Shown here piece by piece: positions 43,645 to 51,724 of a stretch of DNA of 64,000 nt. The notes under the pieces were generated by a model. It was not told where the DNA came from and made no database searches. It saw only the letters and a program-made list of their open reading frames with translations. Source of the DNA: Methanolinea mesophila (GTDB taxonomy: Archaea > Halobacteriota > Methanomicrobia > Methanomicrobiales > Methanospirillaceae); contig NZ_JAGGKR010000001.1 of assembly GCF_017873855.1 (NCBI RefSeq), positions 1,927,529 through 1,991,528 of the forward strand, read 5' to 3'. Position 1 is the first letter of the stretch, and every line of letters begins with the position of its first letter. The translations under genes were made by a program, and so were the position numbers.

Positions 43645-45621
43645 TTATCCCGGGTAGTTGGGCCAGTTTACCTGGATTGCCTGGATCTTCCCGTATTGTG
43701 CGTCGGTGTTTCGGGGATCCAGTTCGAGTGCCCGGTCGAACGAACTGATCGCCTCGCTGATATCGCCGAGTTTGATCAACGCGAAGCCTCTGTTGGCCCA
43801 AGCCATGGAGATATTCGGGTTGATCGCGATCAGTGCGTCGTATGACTCGAGCGCTTCTTCGAACATGTCATTCCTGTAGAGTGCGATCCCCTTATACATG
43901 TAGGCCTCCGTATTATCCGGGTCGATGGCAAGCACCCTGTCATACATCTGGATCGCGGGGAGATATCCTCCCTGGTTCATCCGCTCGTAGGCGAGGTCGA
44001 GCATCGCCACCGTGTTGTCAGGCTGAATATCGAGGACCTTCTGGTAGAGACGGATGGCATCGGAATAGTCCCCGAGCCGGTCGAACGCGTACGCGGTATT
44101 CATCAGTGCGGGAATGTTTTCCGGGTCGTCTCTGAGTACTTTATCGTAAATACGGGTGGTCTCCTCTCCTCTTCCGAGACTGTGGTACGCCGAGACTTCA
44201 TAGGACCACGCGACGGAGTTGGAGGGGTCCAGTTCCAGGGCCTTATTATATGCGGCAATGGCATCCAGGTATTTTCCCATGTTATGGAGTGCGAGTCCTT
44301 TGGATATCCAGAGCGTAGTAAAGCGCGGGTTCATCGTGAGCGCGGCATCGTAGGCATCTGCTGCCTCCTGATACCTTCCGAGTGCATTAAGGGCGTTTCC
44401 TTTCGCCATCAGGGCCATGAAGCTTCCGGGGTCCAGTTCCAGCGCTTTTCCGGCGGCTTCCAGTGCGTCGCTGCTGCGTCCCACGTTCACCAGGGAATTC
44501 GCCTTGTAGGCATAGGCGACAGAAATGTCAGGGTCGAGGGCGAGTGCTTTGTCGTACGAGACAAGGGCGTTCTTGTCCTGACCCATGCTGGCCTGGGCGT
44601 AGCCCATATTTGTCCATGCCACCGAATTCTCCGGGTCAAGCGCGAGGGATGCATTGTACGCTTCGATCGCCTCGCTGTAACGACCCATGCTGTTAAGCGC
44701 AAACCCTTTATTATTCCATGCCACCGAATTCTCCGGGTCGACCTCCAGTGCCCGTTCACTTGCGTCCAGACCGTCGGAATACCTGCCGAGGTTGTTCAAC
44801 GCGTAGCCCTTGTACGCCCATGCAGAAGCGTCGCCAGGGTTCTGGTCGTTTATCCTCTGATATACCTGGATTGCTTCCGTGTATCGTCCCATGCTGTTGA
44901 GCACGATACCCTCACTGGAGAGCAGAACGGTGCTGTTCGGGGAGATATTGAGTGCGTACTGATATGCCTGCAGGGCCTCGTTGTATTGCCCGAAAGCCTT
45001 GTAAAGGTCCCCGATCTTCTTCGCGGCACTGGTCTGTTCCGGATTTATGGCTATAGCGTTCTTATACGCGGCCAGCGCTTCGTTATATTGTCCCATCTGG
45101 AGGAGGAGGTCGCCCTTGTTCTCTGCGGCTATCGCAAGTTTCGGGTCAACCTCAATGGCCGTATCGAAGGCATCGAGCGCCTTCTGATAATCTCCCATCC
45201 TAGCGTACACAATGGCCTTGTACCCCCAGGCGACACCGAGCGAAGGGTCTATGGACAGGGCCTTGTCGTAGGCGTCAAGGGCGTCCTGGTATCTTTCAAG
45301 AGTCTGAAGCGAGTTGCCCTTGTACCCCCAGACGATCGCAAGGTTCGGATCCAGCGCAAGGGCATGGTCGAACGATTCGATCGCTTCGGTGTTCCGCCCG
45401 AGGTTCTGGAGTGCCATACCTCTCCGGGTCCACGCAAGTGCATTTCCCGGTTCTGATTTTACAATCGAATCGTATATCTCGAGTGATTCGTTATATTTTC
45501 CCGAGGCCTCGAGCTGTTTCCCCGCGTCAAGGGATGATTCCGACTGATTGGTCAGGCAGCCAGCGGAAAATATCACTGCGAGGAGGGATACGATCACGAT
45601 GGCGGGGAATATTTTCATCAT
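43645..45621 (-). CDS. Large TPR-repeat lipoprotein
   Basis: 658 residues. Signal with lipobox IFSAGC (Cys22), then about 18 tandem 34-residue tetratricopeptide repeats running to the end (recurring NALGRYQEAADAYDAALTMNP-like pattern; W/Y at position 4, A at 8, Y at 11, P at 32). It is a helical scaffold anchored outside the membrane. A strong TATA (aggtttatatg) lies about 30 bases upstream, giving a near-leaderless transcript. It is divergent from the secreted-protein family cluster, whose members it might bind; that is conjecture. Confidence 0.9.
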   Translation of the reverse strand: MMKIFPAIVIVSLLAVIFSAGCLTNQSESSLDAGKQLEASGKYNESLEIYDSIVKSEPGNALAWTRRGMALQNLGRNTEAIESFDHALALDPNLAIVWGYKGNSLQTLERYQDALDAYDKALSIDPSLGVAWGYKAIVYARMGDYQKALDAFDTAIEVDPKLAIAAENKGDLLLQMGQYNEALAAYKNAIAINPEQTSAAKKIGDLYKAFGQYNEALQAYQYALNISPNSTVLLSSEGIVLNSMGRYTEAIQVYQRINDQNPGDASAWAYKGYALNNLGRYSDGLDASERALEVDPENSVAWNNKGFALNSMGRYSEAIEAYNASLALDPENSVAWTNMGYAQASMGQDKNALVSYDKALALDPDISVAYAYKANSLVNVGRSSDALEAAGKALELDPGSFMALMAKGNALNALGRYQEAADAYDAALTMNPRFTTLWISKGLALHNMGKYLDAIAAYNKALELDPSNSVAWSYEVSAYHSLGRGEETTRIYDKVLRDDPENIPALMNTAYAFDRLGDYSDAIRLYQKVLDIQPDNTVAMLDLAYERMNQGGYLPAIQMYDRVLAIDPDNTEAYMYKGIALYRNDMFEEALESYDALIAINPNISMAWANRGFALIKLGDISEAISSFDRALELDPRNTDAQYGKIQAIQVNWPNYPG

Positions 45622-45744
45622 CAGGAATGCAATGTAAATACATATAAACCTCGCAGAGCTGGCAGCAGGGGTTAGTATAACCTAAGAGATAAAAAAATAT
45701 TTATCCCAGAGAATTAAATTATCAATTAAAAGGAGGTAGGATAG

Positions 45745-46128
45745 ATGATATCAATCAGGACCGCAGGAGCAATTGCGATGGTGCTGGTATTTTTAACCGC
45801 CATGGCAATGCCGGTCTCCGCGGCAGCAGATTTCAGCAATCTGATCAATTCAGGGAGCTCGATGAATGGAAACATAGGCTCCCTGGCGACCAGCCTGTCG
45901 TCAACCATGACCGGACAGCCAAGCGTGAACTATAATGTCGGGCTCCAGGGGATAGGAAATACTCCGGCTCAGGGGAGCATTTCGGCATATGCCAGTGCGA
46001 ATCTTATGGAAGGAAGATCGGACGGAAGCCTCGCGCAACAGATTCTCTATAGCCAGAGATCCACGGCGAGCGGAGAAATCTCCCTGTTCAGCTTCTCTTT
46101 CAGCTATCTGAGCAAATTAAACTCTTAA
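45745..46128 (+). CDS. Short secreted member (A) of the repeated family
   Basis: 127 residues. Signal peptide 1-26 (AMPVSA/A), a Ser/Asn/Gly-rich stretch, then the family C-terminal module: NYNVGLQGIGNTPAQGSIS, AYASANLMEGR, LYSQRSTASGEISLF. The module matches the ends of the four larger neighbours, but the N-terminal 'SYTEDTIADQG' domain is absent, so this is a single-module member. A perfect AAAAGGAGG ribosome-binding site precedes the ATG, and a TATA (aaaatatttatcc) lies about 45 bases upstream. Confidence 0.8.
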   Translation: MISIRTAGAIAMVLVFLTAMAMPVSAAADFSNLINSGSSMNGNIGSLATSLSSTMTGQPSVNYNVGLQGIGNTPAQGSISAYASANLMEGRSDGSLAQQILYSQRSTASGEISLFSFSFSYLSKLNS

Positions 46129-46223
46129 AATTAATTTTTCCATCCGTTTTTTTGTCAGACATTTTTTTTATACGAATTGGTCATTTAATCCCCTGTTAGG
46201 TAAAACGGAGACCAATTCAAGGG

Positions 46224-46283
46224 AAACTATAAATACTACCACGTAATTATCATTATTTTGATCCGATTCGAAAAGTCGATCAA
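46224..46283 (+). promoter_or_regulatory. Promoter and leader stem-loop of member B
   Basis: The TATA aactataaatac (46227-46238) sets transcription near 46257. An inverted repeat starts there: TTGAT (46258-46262) with ATCAA (46279-46283), a bulged C, then CGA (46264-46266) with TCG (46276-46278). It runs straight into the AAGGTGG ribosome-binding site. The layout (5'-end hairpin, then ribosome-binding site) is the same as in the minus-strand members, although the sequence differs. Confidence 0.5.
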
Positions 46284-46292
46284 GGTGGCAAA

Positions 46293-47111
46293 ATGAAGAC
46301 GAGACTGTTATTACTACTGGTCATCCCGATGCTGATGATCGTATGTGTCACTCCTGCTCTCGGAGCCAGGACAATCCCTGCGAGTAATGAGACCAACCAG
46401 TTGACGGTGGTCACCTCGGCAGCGGCGATTGGTTCCGTGACTGCACACACCACTATTGTCTACACCCAGGGGAACGGAAACCTTACGGACAACCCGCCCC
46501 TCGAATCCGGTGAAGGCCAATCTACTATTGCCTACACTGAGGATACCTTGGCGGTAAACGGTGCGGTGACCTATGATAAGTACACCAACCTCGATACCGG
46601 CAACCAGGGTCCCAACGGAGATAACCTGGAGACCGAGAGGATCATAGAATACTCCGCGGAAGGCGATGGCCAGACCGGAGGCCGTATGCTCTCGAGTGAA
46701 GAGATATTGGTTGACACGGCCGCTACCGGAACCATCGACAGTGCGGGATGCTGTCCGTGGGGCTCTGGTCAGGACCAGGTATTGCCAGCTAACAATGATA
46801 TCGTGGTGGCAGGCTCTACAATGGACGTGACCGAGGCATCGGTGGCATCCACATCCGGGGCAAGGACTACCTCTTCATCGGTCGACACACCTGTGGAGCT
46901 CACCTATAGCGTGAACATCCAGGGTATTAACCAGACACCGGGCGACATGAATGAGGCGGCCCAGGGAAGTGCGACGGCCTACGTGAGCGCCAACCTCCAG
47001 GAAGGGCTCGGCAACGAGACTGCGAAGGGTACTGATGTCCAGTACAGTGACGTGACCTCCGCAAGCGGCCTGTTCGACCTGGCAAAGGAAGTCTCCTATA
47101 CTTCAGGGTAA
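46293..47111 (+). CDS. Secreted family member B
   Basis: 272 residues. Signal peptide to about residue 24 (TPALG/A). The family blocks occur in order: VVTSAAAIGSVT, IAYTEDTLAVNGAVTY, LDTGNQ...IIEYSAEGDG..GGRMLSSEEILVD, SAGCCPWGSG, STMDVTEASVAST, and the C-terminal LTYSVNIQGINQTP..AAQGSATAYVSANLQEGL..YSDVTSASGLFDL. It is the most divergent full-length copy. It has adjacent Cys residues (CC) where C, D and E have a C-x13-C pair. Function unknown. Confidence 0.85.
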   Translation: MKTRLLLLLVIPMLMIVCVTPALGARTIPASNETNQLTVVTSAAAIGSVTAHTTIVYTQGNGNLTDNPPLESGEGQSTIAYTEDTLAVNGAVTYDKYTNLDTGNQGPNGDNLETERIIEYSAEGDGQTGGRMLSSEEILVDTAATGTIDSAGCCPWGSGQDQVLPANNDIVVAGSTMDVTEASVASTSGARTTSSSVDTPVELTYSVNIQGINQTPGDMNEAAQGSATAYVSANLQEGLGNETAKGTDVQYSDVTSASGLFDLAKEVSYTSG

Positions 47112-47361
47112 TTTTAAACCCACACCTCTTTTCTTTAAAATTTCCACTGATTCACAGGTTGAACCGCCTGGTTCTCCCGCGGGATATCGTTCCGACTCCT
47201 TCCCGGGAGTTTTATTCCACGGTCTTCAAGGGTATATCATCGTAAATGCGGCGCTCATATGGTGAATTCTTTGAAAAAATATTTCATCCCGACTGTTTTA
47301 TGACGTCCATTTTCCCCTCTGGGCATTCTTTTGAGGTTCCCCGGCTCTGCAGCAGCCCCCG

Positions 47362-48024
47362 GTGCGATATCTCTTTAGCATGGTTTCAAGATGGGTGTCA
47401 ATGCCATGGTGTGTTCCGGATTTTGTAGATCTATGGAGCATATTTTATCGATATCAGCTGAAAATCTTTCCGGAAACACGAGCGTTCAGGACTAACCTTG
47501 TCGGGACGCGAAAGCGGCGGGTATGCCGCCCCTTACGCGTCATTTACGGAATGATTCGTCGCCTTCATTTGTCCGGGGAGAGGCCTTGGAATATATGTAC
47601 CTGCAATAAGGTGCTCAAGGAATTCAACAGGGATTCTAACCCGGGCGAAGTCCATCTCACCGAATTTGATGAGTTGTTATCCGAGACATTACCTTTCAGG
47701 ATTTACTGTCGGGCCTATTGTGAGAATTCTTATGAACGGGAAATCTGGCAAATACCTTCTCCATCGACCTGCCAGCATATTGAATGGAATATAATCCGTT
47801 CCCCATACTTTTATCCGGAAGGGACATTCCGGCATATTTGCCGGATTCCGGGCGCTTTCTCCACCAGGGATCTGCCTCCCGAAGGTTTTTCTGTTTGTCA
47901 TATATTTATCATTTCATATAATCATGAACATTCACGATTCGTACCGGGTTTTAATTGCCTGAGAAAAGAGGATACCGTGGTTATAGGATGTCCAGGGGAG
48001 TTTTCCGCCATCTGGAAATCGTAA
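47362..48024 (+). CDS. Orphan open frame, doubtful gene
   Basis: 220 codons without a stop, longer than chance would readily give in 1.15 kb. The product is rich in Cys, Arg, Phe and Tyr (FRIYCRAYCENSYEREIW), has no signal peptide, no recognisable domain and no clear ribosome-binding site, and its composition is unlike its neighbours. It is either an orphan foreign gene or a chance frame. Confidence 0.25.
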   Translation: MRYLFSMVSRWVSMPWCVPDFVDLWSIFYRYQLKIFPETRAFRTNLVGTRKRRVCRPLRVIYGMIRRLHLSGERPWNICTCNKVLKEFNRDSNPGEVHLTEFDELLSETLPFRIYCRAYCENSYEREIWQIPSPSTCQHIEWNIIRSPYFYPEGTFRHICRIPGAFSTRDLPPEGFSVCHIFIISYNHEHSRFVPGFNCLRKEDTVVIGCPGEFSAIWKS

Positions 48025-48221
48025 TTCTCACTTTTTTCCAGGGTCCCCGGGGGGAAAGTGATCCTGAAGAAGTTCTCCACTGACGGATAATCCATCAGAA
48101 ATTTTCCATTATTCTTTACACCGGGATATTTTTCTTGGGCAGTACCCTGAAAATTACATCCACCGGGCAACCGGTGCAATGACTCAAAAATATACTCAAA
48201 AGTACGCGTCTGCCAAGAAAA

Positions 48222-48249
48222 GGGATGGTTGAGGAGAAACCTCAATCCC
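48222..48249 (-). terminator. Terminator-like hairpin after member C
   Basis: An inverted repeat TTGAGG/CCTCAA (48229-48234 with 48240-48245), extended by GGGA/TCCC around a 3-base bulge, lies just past the stop of member C on the minus strand and is followed by TTTTC. Probably a transcription end or a 3' stabilising hairpin. Confidence 0.45.
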
Positions 48250-48264
48250 CTTTATCCTGAGACT

Positions 48265-49065
48265 TCAGAACCGGCGGAGGCCGGACTGGTATGCAATTAC
48301 CTTCTGGAACAGGGTGATGTCGCCTGCTGCAGTGGACATCTCGGAGTAGGTCAGGTCTTCTGCCTTCGCTCCGTCGTCGGTGCGGGCCTCCTGGATGTGC
48401 GCATTGATGTACGCGTCAGCGGATCCCATTGCGGGGACGTCGCCGAAGCCGGTCATCTTGATCGCATAGTCGACTTCAACAGCCGGGTCGCTGGACTTCA
48501 TGACATGGCGCTCGTCTGCTGCGGTGGTGAGGGACGCAAGGGTCACGTCAACGTCGCTGCCGACCTCGATGATGTTACAGAACGGCGGCATTTCCTCGGT
48601 CACACCTACTGCGAACGGGCAGATGAATCCTGTTGCTACATCCTTTCCTTCGGCTGCACCGTCAAGGACCATGTTCTCGGAAGAGAGCATGCGGCCGGTG
48701 TCGAGGCCGATGAACTCGACGACCTTTCCGGTCTCGAAGTTATAGGTGCCTGCGACCATGTTCGCGGTGTCAAGGGACTGTCCCTTTACATAGCTGACCA
48801 GGCCCTGGTCCGCAATGGTGTCCTCGGTATAGGACATGACGTAGTAGATCTCGTCATCCCCGAGCGGCGGAACAGTGAGGTCCAAGTATGCAAGCGACCA
48901 TACGATGGTGTCGGTCTCGGTAACGGTTCCCAGTGCTTCGATGTTGGTTGCCGTCACAATTCCCTGGGTCTCAGGTACCTGGTTGACCCCGGTATCGGCC
49001 ATGGCCATACCGGTGAATGCAACGAGCATGGCCAGTGCAATGACCATGATTGTGAGTTTCTTCAT
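48265..49065 (-). CDS. Secreted family member C
   Basis: 266 residues. Signal peptide 1-23 (TGMAMA/D). Blocks: VPETQGIVTATNIEALGTVTETDTIVW, VMSYTEDTIADQGLVSYVKGQSLDT, GKVVEFIGLDTGRMLSSENMVLDG, Cys pair in FICPFAVGVTEEMPPFC (C-x13-C, likely a disulfide outside the cell), EVGSDVDVTLASLTTAADERHV, and the C-terminal GFGDVPAMGSADAYINAHIQEAR...LTYSEMSTAAGDITLFQ. There is no membrane anchor, so it is probably released or part of the envelope. It is closely related to D and E. Confidence 0.88.
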   Translation of the reverse strand: MKKLTIMVIALAMLVAFTGMAMADTGVNQVPETQGIVTATNIEALGTVTETDTIVWSLAYLDLTVPPLGDDEIYYVMSYTEDTIADQGLVSYVKGQSLDTANMVAGTYNFETGKVVEFIGLDTGRMLSSENMVLDGAAEGKDVATGFICPFAVGVTEEMPPFCNIIEVGSDVDVTLASLTTAADERHVMKSSDPAVEVDYAIKMTGFGDVPAMGSADAYINAHIQEARTDDGAKAEDLTYSEMSTAAGDITLFQKVIAYQSGLRRF

Positions 49066-49083
49066 TTAGTTCCTCCTACAGTT

Positions 49084-49137
49084 ATGCTGATACTCTCAGC
49101 ATCAAACCAGTTTTTTAGTTGCACGATGTTAATAAAC
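49084..49137 (-). promoter_or_regulatory. Promoter and conserved leader stem-loop of member C
   Basis: On the minus strand: TATA gtttattaac (49138-49129), about 30 bases, then stem-loop ATGCTGA-GAGTA-TCAGCAT (49102-49084), then GGAGGA and the ATG at 49065. Transcription should begin near 49107, so the stem-loop forms the 5' end of the mRNA. The same arrangement is found before members D and E. Confidence 0.75.
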
Positions 49138-49450
49138 TTTCCCTCGAATTGACCACGTATCCAGCCATTTTTACCGGCGAGATAGCTCCGTCAACCGTGG
49201 ACACGGATGATCAAACCGGGAAAACGTTCGATTAACCCCGGGATCTCATGACCGGACGGACCCTGCAGGCAACGCAGGATCTGCCCTGTTACGAGACCAT
49301 CAGAACAAGATTCCGAATGAATCCGGATAATCCGGAGAAAGAAGATCCGGACTGATAAGATTCACTGTAGTGCACACTTCCAGAAATCAGCGCCAGAAAT
49401 CGCAATGGCATGAGGATTATTACAATCCGAAAACAGAATAAAATTTAAAG
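49138..49450. other. Intergenic region, no gene seen
   Basis: About 310 bases between the member C promoter and the member D terminator. No open frame of note, no repeats recognised. Confidence 0.5.
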
Positions 49451-49470
49451 GGTTTGGGTTTCCCCAAACC
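49451..49470 (-). terminator. Terminator-like hairpin after member D
   Basis: GGTTTGGG (49451-49458) pairs with CCCAAACC (49463-49470) around a 4-base loop. On the minus strand it is followed by TTTAAATTTTATTC, an intrinsic-terminator-like arrangement just after the stop of D. The same hairpin is found after member E. Confidence 0.6.
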
Positions 49471-49485
49471 GGTCCATCTGAGACC

Positions 49486-50286
49486 TTAGTACCGGCGGAG
49501 GCCGGACTGGTAGGTGATTGCCTTCTGGAACAGGGTGATGTCGCCTGCTGCAGTGGACATCTCAGAGTAGACTACATCCTCAGCCTTGCCACCGGTTGCA
49601 GTGCGGGCTTCCTGGATGTGCGCATTGATGTACGCGTCAGCGGATCCCATTGCGGGGATGTCGCCGAAGCCGGTCATCTTGATTGCGTAGTCGACTGCGA
49701 CTGCGGGGTCACCGGAGGCCATGACATGGCGCTCGTCTGCTGCGGTGGTGAGGGACGCAAGGGTCACGTCAACATCGCTGCCGACCTCGATGATGTTGCA
49801 GAACGGCGGGATAGTCTCGGTCACGGCGGATGCGAACGGACAGATGTAGGTAGTAGCGGTGGTCTGGCCGTTGCCTGCACCGTCGAGGACCATGTTCTCG
49901 GAAGAGATCATGCGACCGGTGTCAAGACCGACGAACTCGACGACCTTGCCGGTGTCGAAGTTGAAGGTGCCTGCGACCTTGTTCGCGGTGTCAAGGGACT
50001 GTCCCTTGGCGTAGCTGACCAGGCCCTGGTCTGCAATGGTGCTCTCGGTGTAGGACATGACATACATCTTGTCACCTGCATCGAGCGGCGGAACGGCGAG
50101 GTTGGGGAATCCCAGCTGCCATACGACGCTGTCGGTCTCGGTGACGGTTCCCACTGCCTGGACGGCGGTGGAGGTAACGATGCCCTGGGTCTCAGGGACT
50201 GCATTGATTCCGGGGTCTGCCATCGCAACTCCGGTGAGCGCGAAGAGCATGGCCACGGCAATGACCATAAGTCCGAATTTCTTCAT
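49486..50286 (-). CDS. Secreted family member D
   Basis: 266 residues with all family blocks and the same signal peptide type (TGVAMA/D). It is very close to E along most of the length (identical VPETQGIVTSTAVQAVGTVTETDSVVWQLG in both) and to C in the C-terminal half. Cys pair in YICPFASAVTETIPPFC. Ends YQSGLRRY. The high identity at DNA level between D and E indicates recent duplication or gene conversion. Confidence 0.88.
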   Translation of the reverse strand: MKKFGLMVIAVAMLFALTGVAMADPGINAVPETQGIVTSTAVQAVGTVTETDSVVWQLGFPNLAVPPLDAGDKMYVMSYTESTIADQGLVSYAKGQSLDTANKVAGTFNFDTGKVVEFVGLDTGRMISSENMVLDGAGNGQTTATTYICPFASAVTETIPPFCNIIEVGSDVDVTLASLTTAADERHVMASGDPAVAVDYAIKMTGFGDIPAMGSADAYINAHIQEARTATGGKAEDVVYSEMSTAAGDITLFQKAITYQSGLRRY

Positions 50287-50305
50287 TTAATATCCTCCTA
50301 CAGTT

Positions 50306-50358
50306 ATGCTGATACTCTCAGCATCAACCATAAAATTCAATCTGGTTCCTTAATAACC
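50306..50358 (-). promoter_or_regulatory. Promoter and conserved leader stem-loop of member D
   Basis: TATA ggttattaag (minus strand, 50358-50349), then about 25 bases, then stem-loop ATGCTGA-GAGTA-TCAGCAT (50324-50306), CTGTAGGAGGA ribosome-binding site and the ATG at 50286. The stem-loop is identical to that of member C although the spacer to the TATA differs in sequence, which points to selection on the hairpin. Confidence 0.75.
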
Positions 50359-50639
50359 TTTCTTTTTCTTCTCTGAATTTCGAGGTTTTTATGCGATTAC
50401 AAACCCATTTTGAATTTATTATAATAAATAAAACGCCTGGCAACATCTGAAATTTTCCCAGGTCCGGAAACAATCAAAGGAGCGCCCGTAGGCATTTGCC
50501 GCCAAAGACCGCGGGGACTGTCATCCTCTGTGCCGATATGGATGATTTTGGGCTACATGTGGAATAATGGTTGATTTTTCGGGTGCGAATGAACAGGTGT
50601 GCCTGGTTGCAGCTGCCTGCATCTTGAGCGGTTGAGAAC
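50359..50639. other. Intergenic region upstream of member D
   Basis: About 280 bases. The first 90 are AT-rich; the rest has normal GC. No gene is supported. The adjoining 50640-50775 is a decayed family copy, so part of this region may be its eroded 5' or 3' surroundings. Confidence 0.4.
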
Positions 50640-50775
50640 CCCACACCGCCGGTGCAAGGCGGACGAACTCAACGACATCCGCTAGTGAAGGGAAGGTGTC
50701 AGCGACCTTGTTCGCGGTGTCACGGGATTGCCTCTTGGCGTAACTGACCTGGCCCTGGTCCGTAATAGTGAATTC
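50640..50775 (-). pseudogene. Decayed sixth copy of the secreted family
   Basis: Read on the minus strand the segment translates as TITDQGQVSYAKRQSRDTAN then KVADTFPSLADVVEFVRL. It aligns in one frame with TIADQGLVSYAKGQSLDTAN / KVAGTFNFDTGKVVEFVGL of member D. No start, signal peptide or C-terminal module remains. It is a clear relic of a sixth gene between D and E. Confidence 0.85.
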
Positions 50776-50866
50776 TCAAACTTAAGCCAAACCGCGTTCT
50801 GATGGCCCGGAAAAGATACCAAAAAACACCTGATGGCCTCTGAAAAACAAAATCGATAAAAAATTG

Positions 50867-50886
50867 GGTTTGGGTTTCCCCAAACC
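50867..50886 (-). terminator. Terminator-like hairpin after member E
   Basis: GGTTTGGG (50867-50874) with CCCAAACC (50879-50886), loop TTTC, identical to the hairpin after member D, followed on the minus strand by AATTTTTTATCG. Lies 16 bases past the stop of E. Confidence 0.6.
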
Positions 50887-50902
50887 AGTCTTATCTGAGA
50901 CC

Positions 50903-51706
50903 TTAGTACCGGCGGAGGCCGGACTGGTAGTCGATTGCCTTCTGGAACAGGGTGATGTCGCCTGCTGCAGTGGAGGTCTCGGAGTATGCTACATCCTCAG
51001 CCTTGCCACCGTCGCCGGTGCGTGCTTCCTGGATGTGTGCATCGATGTACGCGGTTGCGGATCCCATCGCGGGGATGTCGCCGAAGCCGGTCATCTTGAT
51101 GTCGTAGCCGACTGCAACACCCGGGTCGCCGGAGGCCATGACATGGCGTTCGTCAGCGGCGGTGGTCAGGGATGCAAGGGTTACATCGACATCGCTGCCG
51201 ACCTGGATGATGTTGCAGAACGGCGGGATGGTGTCGGTGGTGGCGGATGCGAACGGACAGATGTAGGTAGTAGCGGTGTCCTGACCGTTGCCTGCACCGT
51301 CGAGGACCATGTTCTCGGAAGAGAGCATGCGGCCGGTGTCGAGGCCTACGAACTCAACGACCTTCTGGGTTGCGAAGTTGTTGGTGCCTGCGACCTTGTT
51401 TGCGGTGTCAAGGGACTGTCCCTTGGCGTAGCTGACCAGGCCCTGGTCTGCAATGGTGTTCTCGGTGTAGGACATGACGTAGTACTTGCCGCCTTCAGGG
51501 TCGAGCGGGGGTACTGCAGCGTTGGGGTATCCCAGCTGCCATACAACACTGTCGGTCTCGGTTACGGTTCCCACTGCCTGGACGGCGGTGGAGGTGACGA
51601 TACCCTGGGTCTCAGGGACTGCATTGATCCCGGGGTCTGCCATTGCCATTCCAGTGAATGCAACGAGCATTGCCAGGGCAATTGCCACGAATGCGAATTT
51701 CTTCAT
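50903..51706 (-). CDS. Secreted family member E
   Basis: 267 residues, signal peptide TGMAMA/D, all blocks present, Cys pair in YICPFASATTDTIPPFC. Differences from D are concentrated in the segment after WQLG (YPNAAVPPLDPEGGKYYV) and in AVGYDIKM. Ends YQSGLRRY. Probably secreted in quantity: consensus ribosome-binding site, conserved stem-loop leader and terminator hairpin. Confidence 0.88.
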   Translation of the reverse strand: MKKFAFVAIALAMLVAFTGMAMADPGINAVPETQGIVTSTAVQAVGTVTETDSVVWQLGYPNAAVPPLDPEGGKYYVMSYTENTIADQGLVSYAKGQSLDTANKVAGTNNFATQKVVEFVGLDTGRMLSSENMVLDGAGNGQDTATTYICPFASATTDTIPPFCNIIQVGSDVDVTLASLTTAADERHVMASGDPGVAVGYDIKMTGFGDIPAMGSATAYIDAHIQEARTGDGGKAEDVAYSETSTAAGDITLFQKAIDYQSGLRRY

Positions 51707-51724
51707 ATTGTTCCTCCTACATTT

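Larger units (their letters stand above)
47112..48264. other. 1.15-kb low-GC region between opposed gene clusters
   Basis: No recognisable gene, tRNA or IS element. The base composition is more AT-rich than the flanks. It contains one long plus-strand frame (47362-48024) entered separately with low confidence. The tail (48222-48249) holds the terminator hairpin of the minus-strand member C. Such a region between two subclusters of a repeated family could be remains of lost copies or of an insertion, but I see no clear remnant. Confidence 0.5.

Noticed and set aside
44182-45456. 424-codon plus-strand frame
   Set aside because: It is the antisense of the TPR lipoprotein, whose repeats and lipobox are unmistakable; the translation has no domain and is Val/Arg/Cys-rich as expected for a shadow frame.
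48229-49152. 307-codon plus-strand frame, with similar ones at 49618-50376 and 50864-51832
   Set aside because: These are antisense to family members C, D and E. The parallel frames exist because the sense genes are paralogues, not because the antisense codes.
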